Made by a program: the position numbers and the translations under genes. A stretch of 64,000 nucleotides of DNA. Origin: Betaproteobacteria bacterium (GTDB lineage Bacteria; Pseudomonadota; Gammaproteobacteria; Burkholderiales; Rhodocyclaceae). Shown here piece after piece: positions 8,766 through 18,241 of this stretch. The number at the start of each line of letters is the position of its first letter. Position 1 is the first letter of the stretch. The DNA lies in NCBI GenBank assembly GCA_016703785.1, contig JADJBM010000010.1:1-64000 (forward strand). The letters run 5' to 3'. The notes under the pieces were generated by a model. It saw only the letters and a list, made by a program, of their open reading frames with translations. It was not told the DNA's origin and made no database searches.

Positions 8766-9497
8766 ATGGAAACATTCGGCATGGCCCAGTACGCCTATGC
8801 CTTCGTGGTGCTCTCGGCTGCGTACTTCGTTCGCGGTGTCGCGGGGTTCGGTTCCGGCCTCATCGCGATTCCGCTGCTCCTGATGTGGTTCCCTCTGCTG
8901 ATGGCGGTCCCCCTGGTGGTGGCGCTGGACTATCTTGCATCCGCCAGCCAGGGCATCAAGGACAGACAGGCGATCCAATGGCGCGAGATTTGGCCCCTCC
9001 TGCCGTTCGCGCTGCTCGGTGTGATGGGGGCCGTCTATCTGCTGCAGGCCGTCGATCCCCGGTTGCTCCTGAAAGGCCTCGCGATATTCATCATCCTGTA
9101 TGCCCTGTACAGTCTGGTGGGGAAAAATCCTGAATCGGTGCATGGCCGCTGGTGGGCCATACCGGCGGGGGGCCTTGGCGGGCTGATTGGCACCACTTTC
9201 GGTACGGGCGGGCCCTTTTACGTGGTTTATCTGCAGATGCGCCGGCTGGACAAGACGCAGTTCCGCGCCACGTTCGCCGCCATTTTCCTGCTCGATGGAG
9301 CGAACCGGCTGGCGGGGTATTTCCTCTCTGGGATGCTGACCTTGCAGTTCCTCAGAATGCTGGCGATGGCGTTGCCGGTGATGATGGTCGGCATCTACCT
9401 CGGCGGCAGGGTGCATACCACGGTCGGCCAGGAAACCTTCCGGCGAGGCATCGGCCTGCTGTTGATCTGCAGCGGTGTTGCCTTGCTGCTTCGCTGA
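8766..9497 (+). CDS. TauE/SafE (TSUP) family permease
   Basis: A 243-residue inner-membrane protein with about seven to eight hydrophobic segments and the internal duplication typical of the TSUP family, including the FxRGVAGFGSGL motif near residue 20 and a second glycine-rich segment (GLIGTTFGTGGPF) near 138. Members export or import sulfite, sulfoacetate, taurine-derived anions or other organic acids; the substrate cannot be told from sequence. A strong ribosome-binding site (GGGGAGGA) precedes the ATG. It is divergent from rpmB. A sulfur anion is possible given fccAB nearby, but that is inference. Confidence 0.82.
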   Translation: METFGMAQYAYAFVVLSAAYFVRGVAGFGSGLIAIPLLLMWFPLLMAVPLVVALDYLASASQGIKDRQAIQWREIWPLLPFALLGVMGAVYLLQAVDPRLLLKGLAIFIILYALYSLVGKNPESVHGRWWAIPAGGLGGLIGTTFGTGGPFYVVYLQMRRLDKTQFRATFAAIFLLDGANRLAGYFLSGMLTLQFLRMLAMALPVMMVGIYLGGRVHTTVGQETFRRGIGLLLICSGVALLLR

Positions 9498-9500
9498 GGC

Positions 9501-9761
9501 TTAGCGCCCAGCCTGCCAATCTATGCGCAGCAGCCTGAGCACGACAAAGGGCAGGGCCAGCAGACACAGCGCAAGCATCAGTTCCAGGGGGGGCAGTCCG
9601 GCAAGGCTGGCGGCCGAACCGAGACGTTCCTGCAGCAGGTGGGCATGCCAGACCAGCGGAAGACACAGGCTGATGATGAAGAGCGCTGTTGCCTTCGTGC
9701 CCAGCCGAAGCAGGGGTGCCCGCCGGGCCGATGCCTGTCCAGTCGAAGTAGGCCTATCCAT
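9501..9761 (-). CDS. small hypothetical membrane protein
   Basis: An 86-residue protein with two hydrophobic helices (around residues 26-44 and 58-77) and basic ends. I do not recognise it. AAGGTG sits five bases before the ATG, and it lies downstream of radC on the same strand, both of which support it being real. It converges with the TSUP gene, leaving only three bases between stops. Confidence 0.55.
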   Translation of the reverse strand: MDRPTSTGQASARRAPLLRLGTKATALFIISLCLPLVWHAHLLQERLGSAASLAGLPPLELMLALCLLALPFVVLRLLRIDWQAGR

Positions 9762-9844
9762 GATTTCACCTTGCCGCGAACCTTGATGTTCGGGTTAACG
9801 GCAAGGAGGGCGGCGACTTTAGCGCCCAGGACCGACAAAGCGGG

Positions 9845-10525
9845 TTAGAGCAATCCGCGCTCTACGAAGGAGAGTGGGCCGGTGCTTCCTGCGACGATGA
9901 AATGGTCAAGCAGCTTCACGTCGACCAGCGCCAGCGCCTGCTTGAGGGCCTGGGTGAGCGCCTCGTCGGCCCGGCTGGGTTCGGCTACCCCGGAGGGATG
10001 GTTGTGGGCCAGGATGGCGCCAGCCGCGTTGTGGGAGAGTGCCAGCTTGACCACTTCGCGCGGATGCACGCTGGTCTGGGTCAGCGTTCCGCGAAACAGT
10101 TCCACGGCGGCGATCAGCCGGTTCTGCGCATCCAGCAGCAGCACCATGAAGACTTCGTGCGGCAGGCTGGAGAGTGTCAGACGCAGGTAGTCACGCACTA
10201 TCCGGGGCGATGTCAGGGCGTCGCCACTCGCCAGTTCCTCACGCAGGGCTCTGCGCGCCAGTTCCAGCACGGCCTGAAGCTGGGCGTACTTGGCGTTGCC
10301 CATGCCGGGGATATCGGAAAACTCGGGTGCCGAAGCGGCAAACAACCGGTTCAAGCTGCCGAAGCGACCCATCAGGGAGCGTGCCAGGTCGACGGCGCTG
10401 GCACCCTTGACGCCGACACGCAGAAAAATGGCGAGCAGTTCGGCATCGGAAAGCGTTGCGGCGCCATGCTTGAGGAGCCGCTCGCGCGGCCGTTCCGATT
10501 CGGGCCAGTGCTTGATCGCCATCAT
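9845..10525 (-). CDS. radC: RadC / MPN(JAMM) domain protein
   Basis: The 226-residue RadC family protein has an N-terminal helix-hairpin-helix-like region (residues 1-95) and a C-terminal JAMM metalloprotease-fold domain. The metal-binding signature HNHPSG with the following Asp (SRAD) is intact near residues 173-185. The original link to DNA repair in E. coli has been withdrawn and the role is uncertain. It is divergent from coaBC with about 55 bases between starts, a common arrangement in this group. Confidence 0.92.
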   Translation of the reverse strand: MMAIKHWPESERPRERLLKHGAATLSDAELLAIFLRVGVKGASAVDLARSLMGRFGSLNRLFAASAPEFSDIPGMGNAKYAQLQAVLELARRALREELASGDALTSPRIVRDYLRLTLSSLPHEVFMVLLLDAQNRLIAAVELFRGTLTQTSVHPREVVKLALSHNAAGAILAHNHPSGVAEPSRADEALTQALKQALALVDVKLLDHFIVAGSTGPLSFVERGLL

Positions 10526-10579
10526 CTATCCAATCCAGTAGAATCGCCCAATCACAGCAGTGGATTCTATCGCATCGTC

Positions 10580-11779
10580 ATGGCTGAACTGAACGGAAAA
10601 CGGCTGGTGCTGGGTGTGACTGGAGGCATTGCGGCCTACAAGGCGGCGGAGCTCGCGCGGCTATTCGTCAAGGATGGTGCTGAGGTCAATGCCGTGCTGA
10701 CGCAGTCGGGTGCGCAGTTCGTTACGCCCGCGACCTTTCAGGCGCTGACCGGAAAGCCGGCCTGGAGCGACTTGTGGGATGCGCGCATGCCGGACAGCAT
10801 GGCCCACATCGACCTGTCGCGCGGCGCGGACGTCGTCGTCGTCGCGCCTGCCTCGGCGGATTTCCTCGCCAAGCTGGCGCACGGACTGGCCGACGACCTG
10901 CTGTCGACGCTGTGTCTGGCGCGGGACTGCCCGCTGCTCGTGGCGCCGGCGATGAACCGGCAGATGTGGGAGAACCCCGCCACGCGACGCAACATAAGTC
11001 AGCTTCTGCAAGACGGCGTGATCGTCCTCGGCCCGGCCAGCGGCGATCAGGCCTGCGGGGAAATCGGTATGGGCCGCATGCTGGAAGCAATGGAACTCCA
11101 TGATGCGGTGACAGGCTTCTTCCAGCCCAAGATGCTGGCGAGACGTCGTGTCATGATCACGGCCGGGCCGACTTTCGAGGCGCTCGATGCCGTGCGCGGT
11201 CTGACCAACCTGAGTTCGGGCAAAATGGGCTTCGCGCTGGCGCGGGCCGTCCGGGACGCCGGCGCCGAGGTGACGCTGGTGTGCGGGCCTGTGACGCAGT
11301 CGACGCCGGCAGGGGTGACGCGCTTTGACGTGACGAGCACGCAAGAGATGCATGCCGCAGTGATGCAGCGCGTCGCCGCCTGCGACATCTTCATCGGCGT
11401 GGCGGCCGTGGCCGACTACCGGCCGGCCGAGACGATGCGGGACAAGATCAAGAAGGACGACAAGCCGATGCAGATCGCCCTGGTACCCAATCCGGATATC
11501 CTGGCCGAGGTGGCTGCGCGTCCGGGCGCGCCGTTCTGCGTCGGCTTTGCCGCGGAGAGTCGCGACCTGGAAAAATACGCAGAGGGCAAGCGGCAGAAGA
11601 AAAACCTTGCACTGGTGGTCGGCAACCTGGTGCAGGACGGGCTGGGCGGCGACGGCAACTCCGTGATCCTGTTCGACGAACAGGGCAAGCATCCGCTGGG
11701 ACCGGCACCGAAGATCGAAATCGCCCGCGGCATCGTCGCTCACATCGGCCAGATGCTCGCCGGCGACGGGAGGGAGTAG
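10580..11779 (+). CDS. coaBC: bifunctional phosphopantothenoylcysteine decarboxylase / phosphopantothenate-cysteine ligase
   Basis: CoaBC carries out two successive steps of coenzyme A synthesis: CTP-dependent ligation of cysteine to phosphopantothenate, then FMN-dependent decarboxylation. The N-terminal CoaC flavoprotein (residues 1-185) shows GVTGGIAAYKA, the catalytic His region (MAHIDLSR), APAMNRQMW and the flap cysteine in ACGEIGMGRM. The CoaB domain starts near RRRVMITAGPTFE, with NLSSGKMG and the conserved lysine region KIKKDDKP. Length 399 is normal. The dut gene follows by six bases, so the two are co-transcribed. Confidence 0.95.
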   Translation: MAELNGKRLVLGVTGGIAAYKAAELARLFVKDGAEVNAVLTQSGAQFVTPATFQALTGKPAWSDLWDARMPDSMAHIDLSRGADVVVVAPASADFLAKLAHGLADDLLSTLCLARDCPLLVAPAMNRQMWENPATRRNISQLLQDGVIVLGPASGDQACGEIGMGRMLEAMELHDAVTGFFQPKMLARRRVMITAGPTFEALDAVRGLTNLSSGKMGFALARAVRDAGAEVTLVCGPVTQSTPAGVTRFDVTSTQEMHAAVMQRVAACDIFIGVAAVADYRPAETMRDKIKKDDKPMQIALVPNPDILAEVAARPGAPFCVGFAAESRDLEKYAEGKRQKKNLALVVGNLVQDGLGGDGNSVILFDEQGKHPLGPAPKIEIARGIVAHIGQMLAGDGRE

Positions 11780-11785
11780 CGCTTC

Positions 11786-12235
11786 ATGCATCGCATCGAC
11801 GTGCGGATCCTCGATCCACGACTGAAGGACAACCCGCCCCATTACGCCACCCCCGGTGCTGCCGGCCTCGACCTGCGTGCCTGCGTCGAGGCGCCGGTGA
11901 AACTGCATCCGGGCGACACCCAGCTGATTCCCGCGGGCATCGCCATCCATCTGGCCGATCCGGGCCTGGCGGCGCTGATCCTGCCGCGCTCAGGGCTGGG
12001 TCACAAGCACGGCATCGTGCTGGGCAACCTGACCGGACTGATCGACTCCGATTATCAGGGTGAAATTTTTGTATCCACATGGAACCGCGGCCGCGAGACC
12101 TTCACCATCAATCCGCTGGATAGACTGGCACAGTTGATCGTTGTACCGGTGCTGCAAGTGGCTTTCAATATTGTCGACCGCTTCGAGGAATCCGATCGCG
12201 GCGCGGGTGGATTTGGTAGTACCGGGAAGCATTGA
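11786..12235 (+). CDS. dut: deoxyuridine 5'-triphosphate nucleotidohydrolase
   Basis: The homotrimeric dUTPase hydrolyses dUTP to dUMP and pyrophosphate, limiting uracil in DNA and feeding dTMP synthesis. All five family motifs are seen: AGLDLRA, LPRSGLG, GLIDSDYQGE (with the catalytic Asp), RLAQLIV and the C-terminal P-loop-like GAGGFGSTG. Length 149 is standard. It sits six bases after coaBC, the usual pairing in proteobacteria. Confidence 0.96.
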   Translation: MHRIDVRILDPRLKDNPPHYATPGAAGLDLRACVEAPVKLHPGDTQLIPAGIAIHLADPGLAALILPRSGLGHKHGIVLGNLTGLIDSDYQGEIFVSTWNRGRETFTINPLDRLAQLIVVPVLQVAFNIVDRFEESDRGAGGFGSTGKH

Positions 12236-12330
12236 TTCAGATGATCTTATGCCAGCCTAACGGAGTTCTATCCACGTCCCATCGAGGCTCTGCTAGGATA
12301 TTGAGATATAAACTATTCTCGGAGCCTGCC

Positions 12331-12963
12331 GTGAACAAGCTTGTTGTCGCCACCCTGGCCGCCGCCGTCGGCTTGCTAGCCACCCCGTCCTACGCGCAAG
12401 CCCAGAAGACCGCATCCGCGCCACCGAGTCCACAACTGAAGCGCGCTCAGGATATCGTTAGTGGCCGCTGCTCGCTCTGCCATGGGGCAGAGGGCGAGAG
12501 CGCGAGCCCCATCTTCCCGCGCCTGGCAGGCCAGCATCCCGAGTACATCGCCAAACAGTTGGCCGACTTCAAGAGCGGCCGGCGCAAGGGCACCATGAAC
12601 GATCAGGCGCAAGAATTGACCGAAGAGGAAATGAAGGCGCTAGGCGTGTTCTTTGCACAGAAGAAGCCGAAGGCCTATACCGTGAGCGACCAGGACCTGG
12701 CAGCAGTCGGCCGCTATATTTATCACAAGGGGAATTCGTATTCCGGTGTGGCCGCCTGCACCAGCTGTCACGGTCCGACGGGTGATGGCACGGCGCAATT
12801 ACCTCGCCTGGCCGGGCAACATGCCGCCTATGCCGAATCGCAGCTGAAGGAGTTCAACAAGCGCGAACGCACCAACGACAATGCCGTCATGCACGCCATT
12901 GCTTCCAAGCTGACCGAACTGGAGATGCGTGCGGTAGCCGTCTATCTCAGCGGAAAGCTGTAG
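12331..12963 (+). CDS. diheme cytochrome c4
   Basis: A periplasmic diheme cytochrome that passes electrons to terminal oxidases or other acceptors. The signal peptide (LVVATLAAAVGLLATPSYAQA) is cleaved near residue 25. Two CxxCH motifs, CSLCH near residue 50 and CTSCH near 145, sit in two homologous halves with matching PRLAGQHxxY segments, the cytochrome c4 hallmark. The open frame extends upstream to 12232, but the GTG at 12331 places the signal peptide correctly. It lies about 95 bases after dut and probably has its own promoter. Confidence 0.9.
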   Translation: MNKLVVATLAAAVGLLATPSYAQAQKTASAPPSPQLKRAQDIVSGRCSLCHGAEGESASPIFPRLAGQHPEYIAKQLADFKSGRRKGTMNDQAQELTEEEMKALGVFFAQKKPKAYTVSDQDLAAVGRYIYHKGNSYSGVAACTSCHGPTGDGTAQLPRLAGQHAAYAESQLKEFNKRERTNDNAVMHAIASKLTELEMRAVAVYLSGKL

Positions 12964-13042
12964 CGCGCCCCAGAAACACGCCTAAAGTCCCTATTTTTCT
13001 TCCTCTGGCGGAAGAAAGCGGCGAGCGGATTTCTCAGGCGGC

Positions 13043-13867
13043 TTACTTGATGCCCAGGGTCTTCGCCAGGCCGTCGAAATCGGCCAGCTTGGCCGGTTCG
13101 AAGCCGGGAAAGTTGCTGAAGCGGAGAAACTCCTGAGCCTCCTTGTCCTGATGGGCCTTGAGGAGTGCTTCCGTGATGGCGCGACGAACGGATTCCGGCA
13201 AATCGCCGCGCACGGCAAACGTCAGGTGCGGCACGCCCTTGCCGGCGTGGATCAGGTTCATGTTCTCGCCCTTGTTCGTCCATACATTGAACAGCCCCGA
13301 GTTGGCAACGCCGATATCGATCAGGTTCATCTGCATGCCTGCCAGCACGCCGTCGACGTCGTTGTAATAGGCGATGCTGCTGAAATACTTTTCCGGCTCC
13401 TTGATGCCAAGCACCGTGAGTTCCGCGAACGCCAGTTTGGTGATCATGGCGTCCTTTCCAGTGAAACCGATGCGCTTGCCCTTCATGTCTTCGGGAAAGG
13501 CGATGTTGGTGCGGCCGGGTGCCATGAAGGAGACCGAGAGCAGCCCCGGGATCTTGGCGACAGGCAGGTAGCCGGCAGACTTGTTGGCATCCAGCACGGC
13601 AGAAGGCGCGACGAACATCATGTGGTAGCGCTTCTTTTCGGCGCGCTGCGCGAACGAGTCGAAATTGCGTGCGCCTTCCACACGCACGGGACGCTTGAGC
13701 ATCCTGGAAAGGTAAGAGGTGAGGCCTTCGTATTCGGAGGCAATCATCTGCGCGCTGTCGCCGTAACTGATGACGCCAAGAAGATAGGCCCTTTCCTGCG
13801 CCGCCACCGGACGCCAGGCGAACAAGGCAAGGGACAGGAAGCCCGCCAACAGGATGCGCAATTTCAT
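13043..13867 (-). CDS. PhnD-like periplasmic substrate-binding protein
   Basis: A secreted binding protein of the PhnD/SsuA/ABC phosphonate-binding type: signal peptide (LLAGFLSLALFAWRPVAA), two-lobed fold with FVAPSAVLDANK near residue 97, GKRIGFTGKDAM near 138 and a hydrophobic hinge. No ABC permease or ATPase gene adjoins it, so it is an orphan. Such orphans often serve as sensor or redox-associated binding proteins, and the ligand is unknown. ATG 13867 has a good ribosome-binding site (GGAGGACAC). It lies downstream of fccAB on the same strand but behind a strong terminator, so coupling to fccAB is partial at best. Confidence 0.8.
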   Translation of the reverse strand: MKLRILLAGFLSLALFAWRPVAAQERAYLLGVISYGDSAQMIASEYEGLTSYLSRMLKRPVRVEGARNFDSFAQRAEKKRYHMMFVAPSAVLDANKSAGYLPVAKIPGLLSVSFMAPGRTNIAFPEDMKGKRIGFTGKDAMITKLAFAELTVLGIKEPEKYFSSIAYYNDVDGVLAGMQMNLIDIGVANSGLFNVWTNKGENMNLIHAGKGVPHLTFAVRGDLPESVRRAITEALLKAHQDKEAQEFLRFSNFPGFEPAKLADFDGLAKTLGIK

Positions 13868-13904
13868 GTGTCCTCCTCCACGACTCATGCCCGCTCTGCG
13901 GCAG

Positions 13905-13944
13905 GCTGAAAAAACGGCGGCAACCCCGTCAGGGGTGCCGCCGT
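13905..13944 (-). terminator. strong rho-independent terminator after fccB
   Basis: Arms ACGGCGGCA (13914-13922) and TGCCGCCGT (13936-13944) with an inner CCCC/GGGG pair, followed on the minus strand by six T. It separates fccAB from the PhnD-like gene. Confidence 0.9.
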
Positions 13945-13963
13945 GTTCGACTGCTCAAATGCA

Positions 13964-15232
13964 TTAAAGCAGCGCGTCGGCCCAGATGTTCTTGGCCCAG
14001 GCCAGGGCGTACTTCGCTTCCAGCTCGTTGCGCGAGGGGGAGACGCCACCGGCACCCTTCGGCACAGCGAACTCCTTGCCGTTAAAGACGTAGGGATGGG
14101 CGACATGGATCACCTCCTTCGCCGACACAAAGCTGTAACAGGTGTTGGCGATGACCATCGGATCCGGCGCAGGCTGGCCGCTCATCAGGTTTACGATGGC
14201 GGCGGCCGCTACTTTGGCGTGCTGCGTCGTCATGTGGCCCGACTTGGGCATGCCGGCCGTGGCGGCGGTGGAATCTCCGAGCACATGGATGTTCTTGTGC
14301 GCGGTGGATTCCAGGGTCTTCCAGTCGACGCCGCACCAGCGGCCACCGACGTTGCTGAGCCCGGCGGCGGTCGCGATCATGCCGGCCTTCTGCGCCGGAA
14401 CGATGTTGAGCACGTCGGCCTTGACCTTGTCGCCGAACTCGAACTCGACGGTCTGGCTGGCGGCATCCAGTTTGGTGATGCTGTGGTTGCCGCGGTACTC
14501 GAGCATGCCGCTGTACAGGTCGGTCCAGGCCTTCTTGAAGAGCGGCCCTTTCGAGACGACGTCGGCATTGGCATCCAGGATCAACACTTTCGACTTCGGC
14601 TTCTTTGCCTTGAAGTAATTGGCGATCATGGAAGCGCGCTCGTACGGTCCCGGCGGGCAACGGTAGGGGCCCTTCGGGATGCACAGGGCGTATACGCCGC
14701 CGTCCTTCATGTCCTCAAGCTGCTTCCTCAGGGCCACCGTTTGCGGACCCGCTTTCCAGGCATGCAGGATCTTGCTTTCGGACACCGCTTCGGTCAGGCC
14801 TGGCACGCTGTCCCACATGAAGTCGATGCCCGGGGAGACCACCAAGCGGTCATAGCTCAGGGTGCCGCCCTTGGCCAACGTGACGGTGCGCTTGGCAGGA
14901 TCGACCGCCTTGGCGGAGTCGATTACCACCGTGACGCCATGCTTGCGCAGGCCGTCGTAGCTGGTGGTGATGTCCGCCATGGTCTTCTCGCCGGCCAGCA
15001 CCAGATTGGAGATGGGGCAGGAAACGAAATTCGGGGTGGGGTCGACCAGCGTGACGTTGATGCCGCCATCCGACCACATGCGGAGGTACTTGGCGACCGT
15101 GGCGCCGCCGTAGCCGCCGCCGATGACCACTACATTGCCCGAGCCCTTGGTGCCGCCCGCACAGCCGTAGAGACTGCCGAAGGCGACGGTGGCGCCTGCG
15201 GCCTTGATGAAATCGCGTCTGTTCAGTGTCAT
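13964..15232 (-). CDS. fccB: sulfide dehydrogenase (flavocytochrome c) flavoprotein subunit
   Basis: FccB/SoxF oxidises sulfide (or related sulfur species) in the periplasm with covalent FAD and passes electrons to its heme partner FccA. A Tat signal (RRDFIKAAG) lies at the N-terminus, then the FAD-binding VVVIGGGYGGATVAKYL, a conserved Cys in FVSCPISN and another in YRCPPGPYER (candidates for flavin attachment and redox activity), a NAD/FAD central domain, and the C-terminal FCSD-type domain (HPYVFNGKEFAVPKGAGG). Length 422 fits. It lies 10 bases after fccA in an operon. Confidence 0.92.
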   Translation of the reverse strand: MTLNRRDFIKAAGATVAFGSLYGCAGGTKGSGNVVVIGGGYGGATVAKYLRMWSDGGINVTLVDPTPNFVSCPISNLVLAGEKTMADITTSYDGLRKHGVTVVIDSAKAVDPAKRTVTLAKGGTLSYDRLVVSPGIDFMWDSVPGLTEAVSESKILHAWKAGPQTVALRKQLEDMKDGGVYALCIPKGPYRCPPGPYERASMIANYFKAKKPKSKVLILDANADVVSKGPLFKKAWTDLYSGMLEYRGNHSITKLDAASQTVEFEFGDKVKADVLNIVPAQKAGMIATAAGLSNVGGRWCGVDWKTLESTAHKNIHVLGDSTAATAGMPKSGHMTTQHAKVAAAAIVNLMSGQPAPDPMVIANTCYSFVSAKEVIHVAHPYVFNGKEFAVPKGAGGVSPSRNELEAKYALAWAKNIWADALL

Positions 15233-15242
15233 AGTCTCCCCC

Positions 15243-15542
15243 TTATTTCTGCGCCGCGTAGTAATTCGCGATCATCTCGATTTGCTGGTCGGTATAGCCT
15301 TTCGACAGCTGTTGCATGACGGTCGCAGGCTTGGCGCCGGAGCGGAAGTCCTTGACCTTGCGGATCATCTCGTCCTTGGGCATGCCGGCGAGGGGATCCA
15401 TGCCGCCAACGCTGTGACCGTTGGTGCCATGGCAACTGGCGCAGGCCGAGGCCATGTTGCGGCTAATGGTGTGGTTGTCCGCGAACGCTGCACTGGCAAA
15501 GCCCAGCAGCGATACGGCGAGCGCGATCTTGCGGTACTTCAT
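15243..15542 (-). CDS. fccA: sulfide dehydrogenase cytochrome c subunit
   Basis: A 99-residue periplasmic monoheme cytochrome with signal peptide (IALAVSLLGFASAAFA) and one CASCH heme motif near residue 35, followed by GTNGHSVGGMDPLAGM; the sixth ligand is probably the Met of this or the later segment. It is the single-heme form of FccA, which takes electrons from FccB. It is the first gene of the fccAB operon; the 180-base upstream region is shared with the divergent lipoyl-domain gene. Confidence 0.9.
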   Translation of the reverse strand: MKYRKIALAVSLLGFASAAFADNHTISRNMASACASCHGTNGHSVGGMDPLAGMPKDEMIRKVKDFRSGAKPATVMQQLSKGYTDQQIEMIANYYAAQK

Positions 15543-15737
15543 CGGCTTCCTCCTTGAGTGAATGATGCTTGGTAAGCGCTGTTCTCGCTTCCTGGTGCGC
15601 ATTCGCGCCCGGAAACTTGTTTGTCCATGCAAATCTAAAGGATATTCCCTTGTGTAGCAATTAATTTTCTTATTGCCCCAATCACGGAACATATTTGAGC
15701 TTTATCCTATCGCCCTGAACTTAGCATGCTTTATCTC
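15543..15737. promoter_or_regulatory. divergent intergenic region between fccAB and the lipoyl-domain gene
   Basis: About 195 bases, clearly lower in GC around 15640-15710 than the flanking genes. It must carry the fccAB promoter on the minus strand (ribosome-binding AAGGAGG just before fccA) and the promoter of the lipoyl-domain gene on the plus strand. I see no convincing operator palindrome. Confidence 0.5.
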
Positions 15738-16007
15738 ATGAGCAAGTTGCATGAAGTCCACATGCCCAAGTATCCAGACTGCTGGGAAACTTGCGGGTCC
15801 TGCGCAAGTGGCGAGGTGGTTGTACTCGAGGTTCTGGCCAAGCCGGGCGACTCGATCGGCTTCGATGACGCAATCCTTACCCTGGAAACCGGCAAGGTAT
15901 CGCTGGATATCCCCAGCCAGCATGCCGGCCGGGTGATCGAAGTATTCGTGGCCGAGGGCGATTCCGTGGCCGAAGGCCAGCTCTTGCTGACGATTGAGTC
16001 CGCCTGA
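15738..16007 (+). CDS. stand-alone lipoyl (biotinyl-lipoyl) domain protein with an N-terminal Cys motif
   Basis: A complete lipoyl domain without any attached enzyme: the MPK start of the domain, the swinging-arm hairpin ETGKVSLDIPS with the modifiable Lys near residue 57, and the second half GRVIEVFVAEGDSVAEGQLL. It resembles the N-terminal domain of 2-oxoacid dehydrogenase E2 subunits, but no E1 or E3 gene is near. Unusually, three cysteines (CWETCGSC) occupy the start of the domain where E2 proteins have none. ATG 15738 is preferred over ATG 15726 because it gives a standard MSKLHEV start. It could be a lipoate carrier for a redox enzyme; this is not demonstrated. Confidence 0.75.
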   Translation: MSKLHEVHMPKYPDCWETCGSCASGEVVVLEVLAKPGDSIGFDDAILTLETGKVSLDIPSQHAGRVIEVFVAEGDSVAEGQLLLTIESA

Positions 16008-16058
16008 GCGACTGCTCTCCGTTAAAATTCCCCTTTTCTTCCGGCAGGCACCCAGAGC

Positions 16059-17726
<1,668 letters not shown>

Positions 17727-17768
17727 TATGATCCAGCACGAAACGGTTGGCCGAGCCGGAGGCTGCCA

Positions 17769-18185
17769 ATGCACAGGATGATCTGGGAGGAAAAGTTGTC
17801 AACGCGCCACGCGGGGATGGCCAGCGACCATCGAAAAATGGTCGAACTGATCAATCGCCTGGGCGAGTCCATGGCGGAAGGCAGGGGCAAGTTCGCCCGC
17901 TGTGCCATTTTCGACGAGATCATCCGGCATACGCGCTTGCACTTTGACATGGAAGACCGGCTGATGGCCGCGCACCGCTTCCCTGGGGCAGAAGGGCACA
18001 GGGCCGAGCATGCCTCGCTGCTGAAGAAACTGCTCAAGCACAAGCAGGGGGTGGAAGAGGGCGGCGAGGATTTCTCGGCCACTCTTCTGCATTTCCTGGA
18101 TTTCTGGTGGTCCCACCACATCCTGACGATGGATGTGGAAATGGCTGAGTTCATTACCGCCCTGCCTTCGGGCGTGCAGGACTGA
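17769..18185 (+). CDS. bacteriohemerythrin
   Basis: A 138-residue di-iron oxygen-binding protein. The hemerythrin ligand pattern is seen: H in STRHAGMASDH near residues 14-20, HTRLHFDMED near 55-64, H in GHRAEHASLL near 75-79 and WWSHHILTMD near 113-122. It may store or scavenge oxygen and protect low-oxygen enzymes. The start ATG 17769 has GGAG eight bases upstream. It follows ettA by about 40 bases. A dispersed repeat begins three bases after its stop. Confidence 0.87.
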   Translation: MHRMIWEEKLSTRHAGMASDHRKMVELINRLGESMAEGRGKFARCAIFDEIIRHTRLHFDMEDRLMAAHRFPGAEGHRAEHASLLKKLLKHKQGVEEGGEDFSATLLHFLDFWWSHHILTMDVEMAEFITALPSGVQD

Positions 18186-18187
18186 CG

Positions 18188-18211
18188 CGCCGTATTGTGC
18201 AGGCTGACTTT
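18188..18211 (+). repeat. dispersed motif copy B (CGCCGT-N9-RCTGACTTT)
   Basis: CGCCGT at 18188-18193 and GCTGACTTT at 18203-18211, immediately after the bacteriohemerythrin stop and upstream of the SCO gene. Confidence 0.7.
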
Positions 18212-18241
18212 CGTGACATTCTTTCCGAGGAGATGATCGCC

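Noticed and set aside
12232..12330. N-terminal extension of cytochrome c4 from the upstream in-frame start
   Set aside because: The extension would push the signal peptide inside the protein; GTG 12331 places it correctly.
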